From assembly GCA_026261815.1 (NCBI GenBank), contig JAMPIT010000493.1, positions 9,255,501 through 9,319,500 on the forward strand: 64,000 bases of DNA, in the 5' to 3' direction. Position numbers and translations under genes: made by a program. The notes below the pieces were generated by a model. It saw nothing but the letters and a program-made list of their open reading frames with translations, was not told the origin of the DNA and searched no databases. Positions 11,401 to 22,265 of the stretch are shown in pieces (within the stretch, counting starts at the first letter, position 1; each line of letters begins with the position of its first letter). Source of the stretch: Monarcha castaneiventris obscurior. Lineage: Eukaryota; Chordata; Aves; Passeriformes; Monarchidae.

Positions 11401-12645
11401 TCAGAGTTTACCATTTTCCATCCCCATGCAAAATCAAACAGGGCACAAAAAGCCAGGGAATTGCAACATTTTCCCCATAAATGTCCTTTAGAAATGTTTT
11501 CAGCCATCGTTTGGCACAGGAACACAATTTCCATCAAAAACTGTTGAAGGACAGGATGGTTCCCCTCGTTTCCCTCCAGAACCGGGAAGGATCATTTGTC
11601 CCTGCAAAAACCATAAGAAATTTTCCAGCTTAGGAGCCGAGCCCCAGCCAATACCTGGCCACGTGTGTGCAGGAGCACGGAGACGCCGAGGGAGCTCCGT
11701 TCCCTGTGGAGCTCAGCCCGTGCCATGCTCAGCCTTGGAATGAGTCAGGAGAAGTCAAATGAACAAAACACACGAGGCAGCATCACGCACAGGGGCCGGA
11801 GCTACCTGGGTTTTATAACATCCACTCGGCTTCCAATTTCATCCGCTTGGCAAACGCTCTCCTGGTGGAAATAATTGAGGCCCGAGAGTCAAAAGCAATG
11901 GAGGAAATATCTAAGCTATGAAATGTCAAGTTGCTTTCCAAAAGGGTTCCAATCTCCAACCACATCAAGAAGGGTGTCTGAAAAGACAATCAGGATTTTG
12001 GTCAATTAAATGGAGTTTTTTTAGTTTTTCTTTTGGTTGGGAATGTGTGGCCAGAGGAATGCCCGGCTTGGCAGGGGGGGTTTATCCTCCACAACCCTGC
12101 AGACCTTGTTTTTCAGCTGCAGGTCTGGGGTTATTTTCTCCTGAAGGATTTGTATTTTCCTTAAAGTTCCATTCAGATTATCCTCAGTGAGCAATCTGGG
12201 AGCTCGTTGTTTTCGTTTTCATTTTGCTTCGAGGAGGTGAAACCTTCAACACTCCCAAACTGCAGCCAAGGAAGCAAAAGCTGAGCTGAAGGTAAATACT
12301 CATCCTCCAATTAACTCCTGCTAAAACCACATTTCAACCTGAGAGGGCAGAACCTGCTGCACAGGGGGATTAATTTCAGAGAGATACCAACCACATCTAC
12401 TGCCCAGCAAACCTTTAAATAGAGTGGTTCAGAGTGGAAAAGTCATTCCTGAACGTGAACCATGAGGCATCATCGATGTCTTACAAGTGGATATCAAAGG
12501 TGCCAACCTCTCACTCTTCCTTGTGAGAACAGCTCCTCATCCCTGAAGAGAAAGGAATTCTGTGGTGACTCTTTCAGGGTTCTTTGGAGCCTCTTAAACT
12601 TCATAAGAAAGGGGAAAGGAGGATGAATGTATTCTTGAACATACC
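8499..12645. other. Unique non-coding DNA, no gene seen
   Basis: About 4 kb in which I find no transposon, tandem array, RNA gene or convincing exon. Base composition is mixed, with T-rich (9440-9900) and GC-richer (10140-10270) parts. The open frames are short, many start at non-ATG codons, and they overlap each other on both strands. Confidence 0.55.

Positions 12646-12674
<29 letters not shown>
12646..12674. repeat. (A)29 homopolymer
   Basis: Seen: 29 consecutive A. No processed-pseudogene body ending in AATAAA was recognised upstream, and no target-site duplication was found, so it is listed as a mononucleotide repeat. It is a likely length-variable site and a likely assembly or sequencing error point. 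Confidence 0.95.
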
Positions 12675-12677
<3 letters not shown>

Positions 12678-15528
12678 AGCTTTATTTTCCCGGGGGAATT
12701 GAACTATATAAGTTTACATCCTGTGGTATGAATAAATAAACAATCCCTAACCAATTTCAGACTTGCTGCTGTTTTGGCTGGCAGAACCTTTGCTTGGAAA
12801 GGCTCGGCTAACGCCGCTCTGACCAGCTCCCAATTCCTCCTTCCCCTCACTTCCATGCCCCTGGGCCTCCCCGCTTCCACTCTCCCTCCTTGCCAATCAC
12901 TTTCATGTTTCCAGCTTTCCTCTGTTGCCTTTTTGAAGGAGACAAGGTCCTTTCCACATCCATATTTGAATTTTTCTCAGTTGCCAAATTGTCTCGTTAC
13001 GCTCTGCCCAGGAGGTGTTGTCCATAAAATTCATATTTGTGAATTGGGGATGAACAGCACAAGGATGTGGGATAAATAACATGTTTAAAATAAGGTAACC
13101 TGATGGTTCAGGGTTCAAATCCTTGTCCCTGAATCTTGGTAGCTTCCCTGTGCATCTCCTCTGCTCCGTTACCCTGCGGACACCATTCCCAGCCCTCATC
13201 CCAAACAGAATGCTGCTCATGAAGACAAAGGTCTTCTCAGCACCAGGTCCCTGCAGTGCTTTGTTTCTGGAGCTCTGAAAAGCCAGCAGAGAAGGAGATA
13301 CAAAAATAACAGCCCGTAAAGGGATTAAAAACCTAAGTACAATGAAGGAACTTTGGGACTGGGTTGTGTGGGGATGAATCCAGGTATAAGTTGGGAAGGA
13401 TCTCAATGGATCCTCACCATCTCTGGGCTCATTCCCACCACCAGCAGGCTCTGAGGGTGCCTCAGCCATGGCTGTGGTGCAGAGGAGGAGCCAAGCTCTC
13501 AATCATCCCCCTTGTTTGGGGTGTTGGGGCTGAAGGTCCCTGGGGAGCCTTTGGGAACAGCGTCCTTCATTCCACTGGTGTTGGCTCACTCCTGTCTCCT
13601 TCAGCCTCCAGCCCAGGGCACCTGGGGACAGGGTAAGGACCTCTCTAAACTCCCAGGCTGGACCCACACCCCGGCAGGTGCAGAGTACATCAACACTGGA
13701 TTTCTTTCCTCATATAAATCCAGCAGGGGAGAAAACCATCGCGGAGGCAAAGCCGGGTTGGAAAATGCTGTTTATTCCCTTGAACTCCCTGCGAATGACA
13801 CAATAGAACAATGGGCTGGAGGCGATGGAGAGGCGAAGCCCTGAGGTCACCTTCTCCTGTCCCAGCTGGTGCAGCATTGTTCCCTGATGGGAATTTCTGC
13901 CCGTGGCTCAGCTCCGTGACCATGTGTTTCCTACCACTGTTACCCGGCTGCTCCCTCCCCCAGTCCTTCCGCCTCTTTGTTACTGCCTCAGAGGCCAGGA
14001 TTATTAATTAAACCTCACTCAGGCTCTCAGGGAGATCGCTATGAGGAACCTTTATCTTAGAGATAGGGAACTGATGCAAAAAGAATGGGAATGACCTTGG
14101 GAAAGCCACAATAAGAGGCAACATCCATGCCAGGAGTGCCTGGGGCGTTCAGTGCTCGGCAGGGACCCAAAGCAGCCCTGGGAGGAGGATGTTTGTGGGC
14201 ACCTTGGAATGCCTGAGCTCAGGAGATGTGCCAAGGAGCAGGAGTTTCCTGGGATGGCACTCACGTGGCTGTCACCCCTTTGGGATGAGAGCTTGGATCT
14301 CCACGAAGCTGGATGGGCTTCCTCAGAGCTTTTGGGGCACCATCCACCCGAGGATGTGGGACAGGTCCTCGGGAGATGTGGGGTTTGCTGGGACATGGAT
14401 TCAGCCTCAAGCATTGTGCTCCTCTTCATTGTGCTCAATATCCACTTGTGTGGGTGCCTAAAGCCTCTGTCCGTACAAACCTAAAAGAAGCTTCTTTGTT
14501 TTCGAATTACCTTCAAGAGCTGTCCACTGGGAAAAAGCCACCCAACAACAAAGGGCAGAAAACGACAAGAAATAATCTCTGAAATACATCCCCTGGTTAG
14601 CAGGGGGCTTAGGGGACTCTCAGCCTCCCTCCAGTAGCACTTGCAGGCACAGCTGCACGTCCTTCCTGTTCCACTCAGGACTGTGTATCTCCATCAGGGT
14701 GATTTATTCCAGCAGACAAACCTTTATGGGGAAGAGTCCAACGGGAGGGAAGTGGCAGCAGGAGGGAAGGCAGCAGCTCCTCAGGAGGCACAGACAGCAA
14801 AAGGCCTCCTGTTCTGGCTTGGGATCAGGGACAAGGCCAGCACAGGGGGCTCAGGGAGGAACTCGTTAGCATTTATTAAATATCTGCCACCCCTCTCTTA
14901 GGACAGAGATAAATACCCACATTTATAACACAATCTAATGGATTTTGCAGGGTTCAGGGAGCTCTGCTGTTCCAGTTGTCTGAGCTGGCGGCTCCCAGTT
15001 TGTGGCCATATGGTTGGCTGTGAATTGGGCTAATAAAAATGGAGTGAACTTTTTTTTTCTTTTTTTTCCTCTTTTATTTTTTGTTCTTCCTGACCCTACT
15101 CAGTGCCATAAATACCTGTGTGTAGCAGAGGGTTTATAAATAGCACAGTAGCATCCACTGACAGCAGACTGGTGTTAAGTCTGACTTAACAGTTGGGCTC
15201 TGGATTGCAGCAATGTGGAGCTGGAGCGGGCTGGGAGAGGAATATGTGGCCAATAAAGATTTGGGAAGCTAAAGTCATTGAGAAAGCTCAAAACCGGGCA
15301 AAAAAATATTATACCAGTCTGCAGTGGGACAAGGCTCTGAAATGGAAAGGCCTTAAGCCAATATTGCCCCTCTGAGGTAGCCCTGAAATTCCATATAAAT
15401 TTACAGCGGAGCTGACAGCGAGCTTGAGTAACTCGGTGTGTCTGGACGTCTGGCCCAGTCCAATAATAACACAAAAGGGAATTTTGTACATATCCTTTGC
15501 TGATCCGGAGACTTTGGACTGGGTTTTT

Positions 15529-15533
<5 letters not shown>
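12675..15533. other. Unique DNA; right part may be conserved non-coding
   Basis: No gene or transposon was recognised. The part from about 14990 is AT-rich with motif-like words (ATAAATAGCACAG at 15136; CCATATAAATTTAC at 15391) and few CpG, as often seen in conserved enhancers. A word resembling a tRNA B box, GGTTCAAATCC, at about 13109 lacks a matching A box. Confidence 0.45.

Positions 15534-15558
<25 letters not shown>
15534..15558. repeat. (T)25 homopolymer
   Basis: Seen: 25 consecutive T, a poly-A tract on the minus strand. The minus strand upstream of it does not resemble a known retroposed transcript. The open frame across it on the minus strand (poly-lysine) is an artefact of the tract. 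Confidence 0.95.
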
Positions 15559-15559
<1 letters not shown>

Positions 15560-18500
15560 ATTCGACGGTTGTCTACAAATTGTCGGATTCTCGAATGAAT
15601 CTGTGATTCCAAAGAGTCCATAAATTTTCTCGGCAGTAGCTCCTGGTATGTGAGACTTTTGCAATTCCAGTGCCAATCAGGAGTTATTCAGCTCCTAGGG
15701 TAACAATCCCCTTCCCTTCCGGGATTGCCTCGGTTTCTGCCTGTCCCAGGCATTCAGAAGCCCTGAGTCAATGCCCAAAACTCCGGCAACTGGAGTTTAA
15801 AACACGATTATTTTTAGTAAAAACCTATCAAAATCGGTGCTTTTTTATTTGCTTTCTTGCTTCTGAGTCTGTAGGGCTCCCACATCACCTCTGCTGGAAA
15901 CCAAGCTTCAAAATGAAGCACGCTGCTGTTCCCACATAAATTCCACACTCTGGAAGTTAGAAGGGAAAGATTTTCCCAAGAAGACTGGGTTTTGATGGAT
16001 TTTTGGGTTCTTTGACAGCTGATACAAGTGTGAATTCCATCTGAGGCTTCTCCCACTGTTGGGGATTTCCTTCTGTGTCTGTTCCCTGGCGATTTTGGAG
16101 GGTTGAACTCTTGCAGAACATCCTTCAGCAGAGCCAGTGAGAACATCTCACTTCTTGCTGCTCTTGTGCAAATCCTTTGAGTGCCTGATGAAGAGCTGGC
16201 GTCCGCTGTCACCAGAGCAGTGGCCACGCACAAATTGCACTGGTTGACTTCAAAATCTGCTCTTTCCAGGAAAAGGTTTTTGGAGTGTTTTGAGGCTGAG
16301 TGAACAGATAATCTTTATCTCAGTCATGACTGAGAACAGCAGCATCAGCACAGAGCTGAACCCACACGTGCCAGGTGCCCCTCATGGAACAGTCAGACCT
16401 CTCTTTTCTCCTGAAAAATAGAAGGAATTGAAAAATTGTAAAGTCTGCAGGGAAAAAATGGCATTTTCCTGATAGCACTTAAGTGATTCTTCCTAGGGTG
16501 TCTTCTAAGGGATACTGAAGTCCAGCGAGGCAGCAAACACCAGGATTTGGGTTCATTGGGATGATGTGGGACTCATGGTGCCACCATCCTCACTCACGGT
16601 AGCACACTGCCAGACAAACCCCAGCACATCCCACGGGTCACACACCCCAAAGAAGTGGAAATGGCAGAGCTTGAGAGCTGCTGAGGTGCTCTTTGGAGGA
16701 GATCCCACCATGGATACTGCTCCTTTTGGCTCTAACAGTTTTCAGGATGAGAATCAGTCCTTTTCCCTTCCCTCATTGCCGTTAGTCTGCTGCAACCCTC
16801 CTGAAACTCCCACTGCAGATTTTCCCTGCCTCACGCTGCTGTGCTGAGGGAAGAGCAAACATTTTCAAATATTGCTTCCCCCCTCAGGTGAAGCATCTCT
16901 AGCTGGAGACAGCAGAGCAAGGAGATCATCGTGTCCCACGGGAGCCCACGGCTTGATGAAGCTGCACAACCCCCTCCAGTTCCTTCATTCCTTCACTTCA
17001 GGACACCTCCCTTAACCAGGACCCTTCTTTCTTCCCCAAACTTTTTAATGCAAAACCTTGAGTGCATTCACTTTTCAACCGAGGTGTCCAAAATGTCCTT
17101 GTTTCGTTTCTCTTTTCTCCTCTTCTCCTTCCCTCTTTTCCCCTGCCTTCCCAACCCTTCTCCCTTTCATTTTATTTTTCCATTGACAGAGGAACAACGG
17201 AAACGACGACCACAACTTTCACATCCAGCTCCTGAACCTCAGCTCGTTTTCTTTTTTTCTTTCCTCTACAACATTAAATTGCTCTGACTTTCTGAGCAAG
17301 TTTTATCTCACAAAATAAATGGTGCTGAGCTTTCCTACAGGCAACCCCGAGCCACACTGGGCACGGCAGGATGTGTTGAACTGCCTTTTTCTTCGCTTCC
17401 CAAAGCAAATTCCACTTTCCTCCACACATTAAAGCAGACGGGAAATCATTTGAGCCCTCGGTAGAAGTCAAACCTCTCCAGTAAGGTAAATGTTTTTCCT
17501 ACAAATAACGCCCTGCATGTTTGATCAACTTTGAAACCACAATATCTATAAGCACCTCAAATGTTAAACAAGGCATGAGCCAGATGTATTTACCAGCCAG
17601 GAGACTTAAAAGCCATTCTTGACGTCAAGCTGTGAAGATCAAATATTCCAACTTGGTGGCTGCCAATACGGTTCCCAAGCATTGTCCAGATCCAAACCCC
17701 ATTGTACTTGTTTTTGTTTTTGGCATCTGAAGCAAGGCCTTTCCTCAGACCACTGGTGTTCTTAAATAAATAAGTTTCTAGGTCAGCTTGCTGATGGATG
17801 TTAATATAGCCATGATTTAAATCCAGTGGTGATATCAGCTTCTAATAAGGGATAAATCAATGGCTGTGGCCACTGTGTGAACATGTAGGGAATAAGCTGG
17901 ACTTGTGAGCGCCTTTCAGGGTGGGTTGGGTTTGTTTGATGACTTCTCTGTGCAGCTTACAGAGCAATTGTACAAGTTCAGGGCTGGATTCTGAAGTCGT
18001 GGCTCAGGTTGAGTGGTAGCAGCATCAAAAAGTGATGATGTTGGTGGAGTAAATTTCTTAAACCAGATCAAGAGTGTTGGGTTGTGACTCTTCACTCATT
18101 GCCATCAACGAGCACATAAAACTCCAGCTCTGACATCTCTGGGACAGATCCACCCATCTTCCATATCCTGATCAACAATTTTAATCACTCATGGCCTTCG
18201 TGGAATTCCAGCTGGGAGTAATTATTGTCCATAATGTGCGTGGATTGCTGCATCAGCCCTTGAGACAACCTGAAATGCCATTAGGTTGTTAAAAAAGCAA
18301 TAAACCTCATTTGCATCTACTCTGCTCTAATGGAATTGCTGGGTGAGGATTTTATGGTGAGGGTCACCTGAGGACTCTTTCTTGCCTTCTTTCTCTTCAG
18401 CTTTGCTTTAGGAACAACCTTTGTCCCACCTGGATGCGGGAGGGACCCCACATCCTGGGAAAACAGGGACATGCAGGGAGGGTTCCTGATGCACTTGGCA

Positions 18501-19439
18501 TCTTCTGTCCCTCACAGAGCTGATGGGATGGCCCAGGCTGTGCCCCCTCCTGCCCCAGCATCCTGGCCATGCCCAGCAATGGGTGTAGCTGGTAAACAAT
18601 CCCATCTGGAATAACTGCAGCATGTTCTAAATGTTCCTTTTAAAACTCAGAACAAGGAGAAAGGATGAAAGGAGAAAACCTGGCACCCACCGTGCTGTTC
18701 AGGATGCACAGGGAGAGAAAAAAAGTACCTGGCTTAGGCATCCTCTGGGTGATCCAGACACCACAGGGCTCTGAAGCATCTGCCTCTCCCCAAATTTAGT
18801 TTCTCAGTCTGATGCTGCTCAGCCTTTACACCTCAGCTCGAGTCTGAGCCGGATGCCCCTGATTTAGTGCTGGCTCTTTGGCCAGGAACACCAAATGTGT
18901 GGAAGGTACAGAGGCACAGACTGCAGCATCCTCTCCTCGAGCCCCTGAAATACAAATTAGCCAGTCTGGTATTCGATCACGGGCTGTTCTTACAGCACTT
19001 TTTTATTCTGCACTTTGATTTTCCACGGCTGTTGCCAAGACAGAGGCTCTCCAGGACCCCCTCCCATCCCATCCCATCTTGTCCAATCCCCTGGTTCTTC
19101 ACCCTTGCTTTTCCCTTTTTATTTTCCAGATCAGACCTTGGCTCCTTCTACCCCTTCTCTTCCCCACTGGCTTTTGTGGCCTGTTTGAGAGCTCGTTTTT
19201 GTGTCTGATGAGTGCCCACGAAATCTCTCCTCACTGGCACCGCCTCGCCCCAGTGTTCCCAGCACTGACTGGGTTGGTGTTTTTTTAATATTAACTTGTT
19301 CTGCCTTCCTCCTGGGTGTTGGACTGCAATGAAAAGGGCAATGAATTAATGAAATATCTATTGCAGCTGACTTTAAATGATCCTAAAAAAAAAATAAATT
19401 CTGAGTCCTACTTAGTCCTGATTAGCTCAATTACCTGCC
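15559..19439. other. Unique non-coding DNA with enhancer-like words
   Basis: No gene, RNA or transposon was recognised. Regulatory-like words: a perfect CRE TGACGTCA at 17620-17627, an NFI-type palindrome TTGGTGGCTGCCAA at 17653-17666, and an octamer ATTTGCAT at 18309-18316. The 17100-17180 part is pyrimidine-rich (runs of tctcctcttctcc). The surroundings of the CRE and octamer are AT-rich and low in CpG. Confidence 0.45.
17620..17666. promoter_or_regulatory. CRE plus NFI-like palindrome cluster
   Basis: Seen: TGACGTCA (17620-17627), the full palindromic cAMP response element, followed 25 bp later by TTGGTGGCTGCCAA (17653-17666), two inverted half-sites spaced like a nuclear factor I site. 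Known: these bind CREB/ATF and NFI dimers. Inference: a possible enhancer core in unique DNA. There is no promoter, exon or CpG island next to it, and chance is a real alternative. Confidence 0.3.
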
Positions 19440-19700
19440 AGTACAGGCTGCTTCTTTATATTTCCTAATTCTTTGCCCAAGCTATTATTAAATGTCTGAA
19501 GGAATTGCCTTCCTCTGCTTTCCTTGAGGAAATAATTCCAGTGCCTAATAGCTCTCCCTGGCAGGAAAACTCTGCTGAAAATCTTCTTTTTGCACCTCCT
19601 CCCTTCACCCGGACGACACTGAACAATTCCTGTCTGTCCTTGAGGAATATATGTCTTCACATATTCATAGGTAATTATTATTTTTTCCACTTTCACAAGG
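19440..19700 (-). repeat. Old, diverged CR1-type LINE, antisense
   Basis: Seen on the plus strand: AATAATTCCAGTGCCTAATA followed by gctctccctggcaggaaaac, then TTGCACCTCC, GACACTGAACAATTCCTGTC and TGTCTTCACATATTCATAG. Known: the antisense of old CR1 (L3-like) copies reads 'attccagtgcttaa', 'gttaggaagtttttcc', then a block with 'aacaatt' and later 'gtacttga'. The order and spacing agree but identity is low, so the copy predates the other CR1s. Borders are uncertain by about 50 bp. Confidence 0.55.
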
Positions 19701-20555
19701 ATTTGGCCACAAAGTGGTTACACTTCAAAGATCCCAGCCTCAGATACTTTGGGAACATTGCCTCATTATCTGCAGTTACCGGCAGAGGCATCCAGAGTCT
19801 CATCTGAGCTCCAAAATTGGCATCAAACCCAGCTAAAAGCAGCACTTTGGGCTCTACTCCCGGCTTCAGGAGAAGTTTGGGACTTTGGGAAGTGACACCC
19901 AATCATGGCAACATTCCCTCTCCCTCTTCACTGGGTCCTCAGCCCTAATCCAGCCAGACAGGACATCCTTGCTTGGAAATAAAATGTAAGGAGCTGCTTT
20001 TGCTCCAGGAGACTCCGTGCTCCTCCCAAGGGGCTCACCAGGAGCTTGTGGTGAGCCCTTGGGGAGTGAGGTTGGATCCCTGGAATTTACAAGGCTTCTT
20101 GGTTTGCCTGGATTGCCCCCCACCAGCAAAACGTGCATCACACAAAGCTTTTATTGCCCCGGTTTGTTGTGGCACTGCAGTAACTGCCCCGAGGGTTTTG
20201 TGACATCTTTCAAGCACAACGGATGCGTCCGGTGAGTTCTGTCACAGAAACAGACGCTGGGAAGGATGAAACAGAAAAATCAGGTGGAGGTGAAGTCTGA
20301 GGGAGAGCGACAGAGAGCCCTGACAGCTCCCCAGGGCTGGGGAAAATCCCGGCCTCAGGGAGTTAACAAAGCAATCAGCTCAGCATGACCGCGGCCATTA
20401 AGGACAGCGATCAACACGCAGCAGGGCTCCCACCAGGAAGCGGCTCCGTGGTCCCAGGAAGCCTGTGAACATTTAGGCAGCAACTTTAGTCCTGGTTTTG
20501 GGGGCTTTGAGCGAGGCTGAGCAGGGATGTGCCAGTGCATCCCCTCTGTCAGCGC
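19701..20555. other. Unique DNA before the 25-bp array
   Basis: Mixed-composition DNA that becomes more GC-rich towards the array (from about 20300). I see no gene, RNA or transposon. Confidence 0.5.
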
Positions 20556-21152
20556 TGCACAGCTGGAGGCAGGGCCCGGCTGCACATCTGGGTGCAGGGC
20601 CCGGCTGCACAGCTGGGTGCAGGGCATAGCTGCACATCTGGGTGCAGGGCCCGACTGCACAGCTGGGTGCAGGGCCCAACTGCACATCTGGGTGCAGGGC
20701 ATAGCTGCACATCTGGGTGCAGGGCCCGGCTGCACATCTGGAGGCAGGGCCCGGCTGCACATCTGGGTGAAGGGCCCAGCTGCACATCTGGGTGCAGGGC
20801 CCGGCTGCACATCTGGAGGCAGGGCCCGGCTGCACATCTGGATGCAGGGCCCGGCTGCACATCTGGGTGCAGGGCCCCGCTGCACATCTGGATGGAGGGC
20901 CCGGCTGCACATCTGGGTGCAGGGCCCGGCTGCACATCTGGAGGCAGGGCCCGGCTGCACATCTGGGTGCAGGGCCCGGCTGCACATCTGGATGCAGGGC
21001 CCAGCTGCACATCTGGGTGCAGGGCCCGGCTGCACATCTGGGTGCAGGGCCCGGCTGCACATCTGGATGCAGGGCCCAGCTGCACATCTGGGTGCAGGGC
21101 CCCGCTGCACATCTGGGTGCAGGGCCCGGCTGCACATCTGGGTGCAGGGCAG
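20556..21152. repeat. 25-bp minisatellite, 24 units in perfect register
   Basis: Seen: units start TGCACATCTGGGTGCAGGGC and end CCGGC. Starts at 20556, 20581, 20606 and so on to 21131 fall every 25 bp without a single insertion or deletion: 23 full units and a partial 24th. Variation is by substitution only, mainly GGTGC, GAGGC or GATGC in the middle and CACATCTG against CACAGCTG. Nearly every unit keeps a CANNTG E-box. No unit contains a stop in any frame and 25 = 1 mod 3, so all frames on both strands read rotated 25-residue peptides. The open frames of up to 279 codons here are therefore not evidence for a protein. Confidence 0.97.
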
Positions 21153-21728
21153 CACCGCTGCCCGAGGCTGCTGCAGGGCTGCTACACGAGTCACGTTTTA
21201 AATCAGCATCTTAAAGAGCTCTAATCTCCGACAGAGACAAATGTGCTTAATTACTGCTTTGATGGGGCTTTTCACACCCCTCGTTTTTGGGATTTTGGGG
21301 CTCTCTGGCTCCTGGCAGCTCAGGTGAGCTGATGGAGGCATCCCCCTTTCATCCCCCTTTAGCAGCCCGGATTACAAAGATTTTGTTGGGCAACCTGGGC
21401 TCTGCTGCCTCAGCCAGAGCTTCCCTCGAGCCCACCAAACACAGAACTCAGTTATTATTTCATAAAGTGCTCTGTAACTGAACTGATTTACAGCCTTCCT
21501 GGGGGCTGAGCCTCGGGGCCCGCCAGACTCCAGACTGATGGGAATTTAAAGGGCTTACGTGAAAAGTCCCAGAAAATAAAATAAACCGGTGAATGATCTG
21601 CATGGAAATGACTCCCTGCCACAATGGCATCAGCAGAAATGCCCATTTTATCTATTTATAGCCTTATCTGTGTCTAAATAGCCATAAATAGCTGTGTAAA
21701 ACACTGCAGCTCGATGGATGTGTGGGGA
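21153..21728. other. Unique DNA between two repeat blocks
   Basis: Mixed then AT-rich sequence with runs such as CTATTTATAGCC (21651) and AATAGCCATAAATAGC (21677). No gene, RNA or known transposon was recognised. Confidence 0.5.
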
Positions 21729-21929
21729 TGTCTTTTCCAGCCACTGAGATGTTAAATCAATTTTATAACAAGTTGCTTTTCCAGCCACTGAGTGGCTGTA
21801 AATGTTAAGTGTTTTTACAGGCGATTTTTTCCCCAGCTGCTAAGCAGCTTTAAATGTTATCAAAAAAAAAGTTGCTTTTCCAGCTGTTCAACCACTCTAA
21901 GCATTTTTAATGGATTTTTTTTTTTTTAA
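21729..21929 (+). repeat. Four diverged ~50-bp units with small hairpins
   Basis: Seen: units at about 21729, 21772, 21821 and 21871, each with a T-rich start (GTTGCTTTTCCAG in two of them), a short central palindrome, then TAAATGTTA or similar and a T/A run. Unit 2 holds CCACTGAGTGG and unit 3 holds AGCTGCTAAGCAGCT: two different sequences that both fold perfectly. Units 1 and 4 have degraded versions. The same layout occurs at 7690-7835. I do not recognise a named element. Confidence 0.6.
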
Positions 21930-22162
21930 CTTGCTAAAACCTATTTATATTTTACTCACAAAGCAAGTGCAAAATTGTCCTGGCTCTGTCTAGGTCTTGT
22001 TTTTATTGTATTTTTTTTTTCTTTTTTTGAAACCTGTGAATAAAAATTCTTTTTCTGTCTGAGGAAAGTATTTTTTTGAGGAGAGAAGGGGCTTTGCTTT
22101 AACGAGTCCAAGATGAACATTATGAGTTCATCTCAGCATTTAGATACCTCAAAAGCACCGTC

Positions 22163-22265
22163 CTTGTGGTACATTCAATGGAAACACTGTTCTTGTGGTA
22201 TGTTCAATGGAAATACTGTACTTGTGGTATTTTCAATGGAAAAAATATTATTGTGGCTTTTCCAA
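22163..22265 (+). repeat. 29-bp tandem repeat, 3.5 units
   Basis: Seen: CTTGTGGTACATTCAATGGA recurs with starts at 22163, 22192, 22221 and, degraded, 22250, exactly 29 bp apart. The middle reads TACATTCAATGG, TATGTTCAATGG, then TATTTTCAATGG. It is a short, moderately diverged array in AT-rich DNA with no coding sense. Confidence 0.9.

Noticed and set aside
12600..12680. Processed pseudogene ending in the A29 tract
   Set aside because: No transcript-like body, poly-A signal at the proper distance or target-site duplication was seen.
13100..13125. tRNA B-box-like word GGTTCAAATCC, possible tRNA gene or MIR/tRNA-SINE
   Set aside because: No A box or cloverleaf at the right distance, and the following sequence does not clearly match a SINE core.
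15175..15621. 148-codon minus-strand frame with a poly-lysine run
   Set aside because: The run is the T25 tract. The remainder shows no family resemblance and lies in AT-rich, probably regulatory, DNA.
20556..21152. CRISPR array
   Set aside because: Units are contiguous 25-bp tandem repeats without spacers, in an evidently vertebrate sequence.
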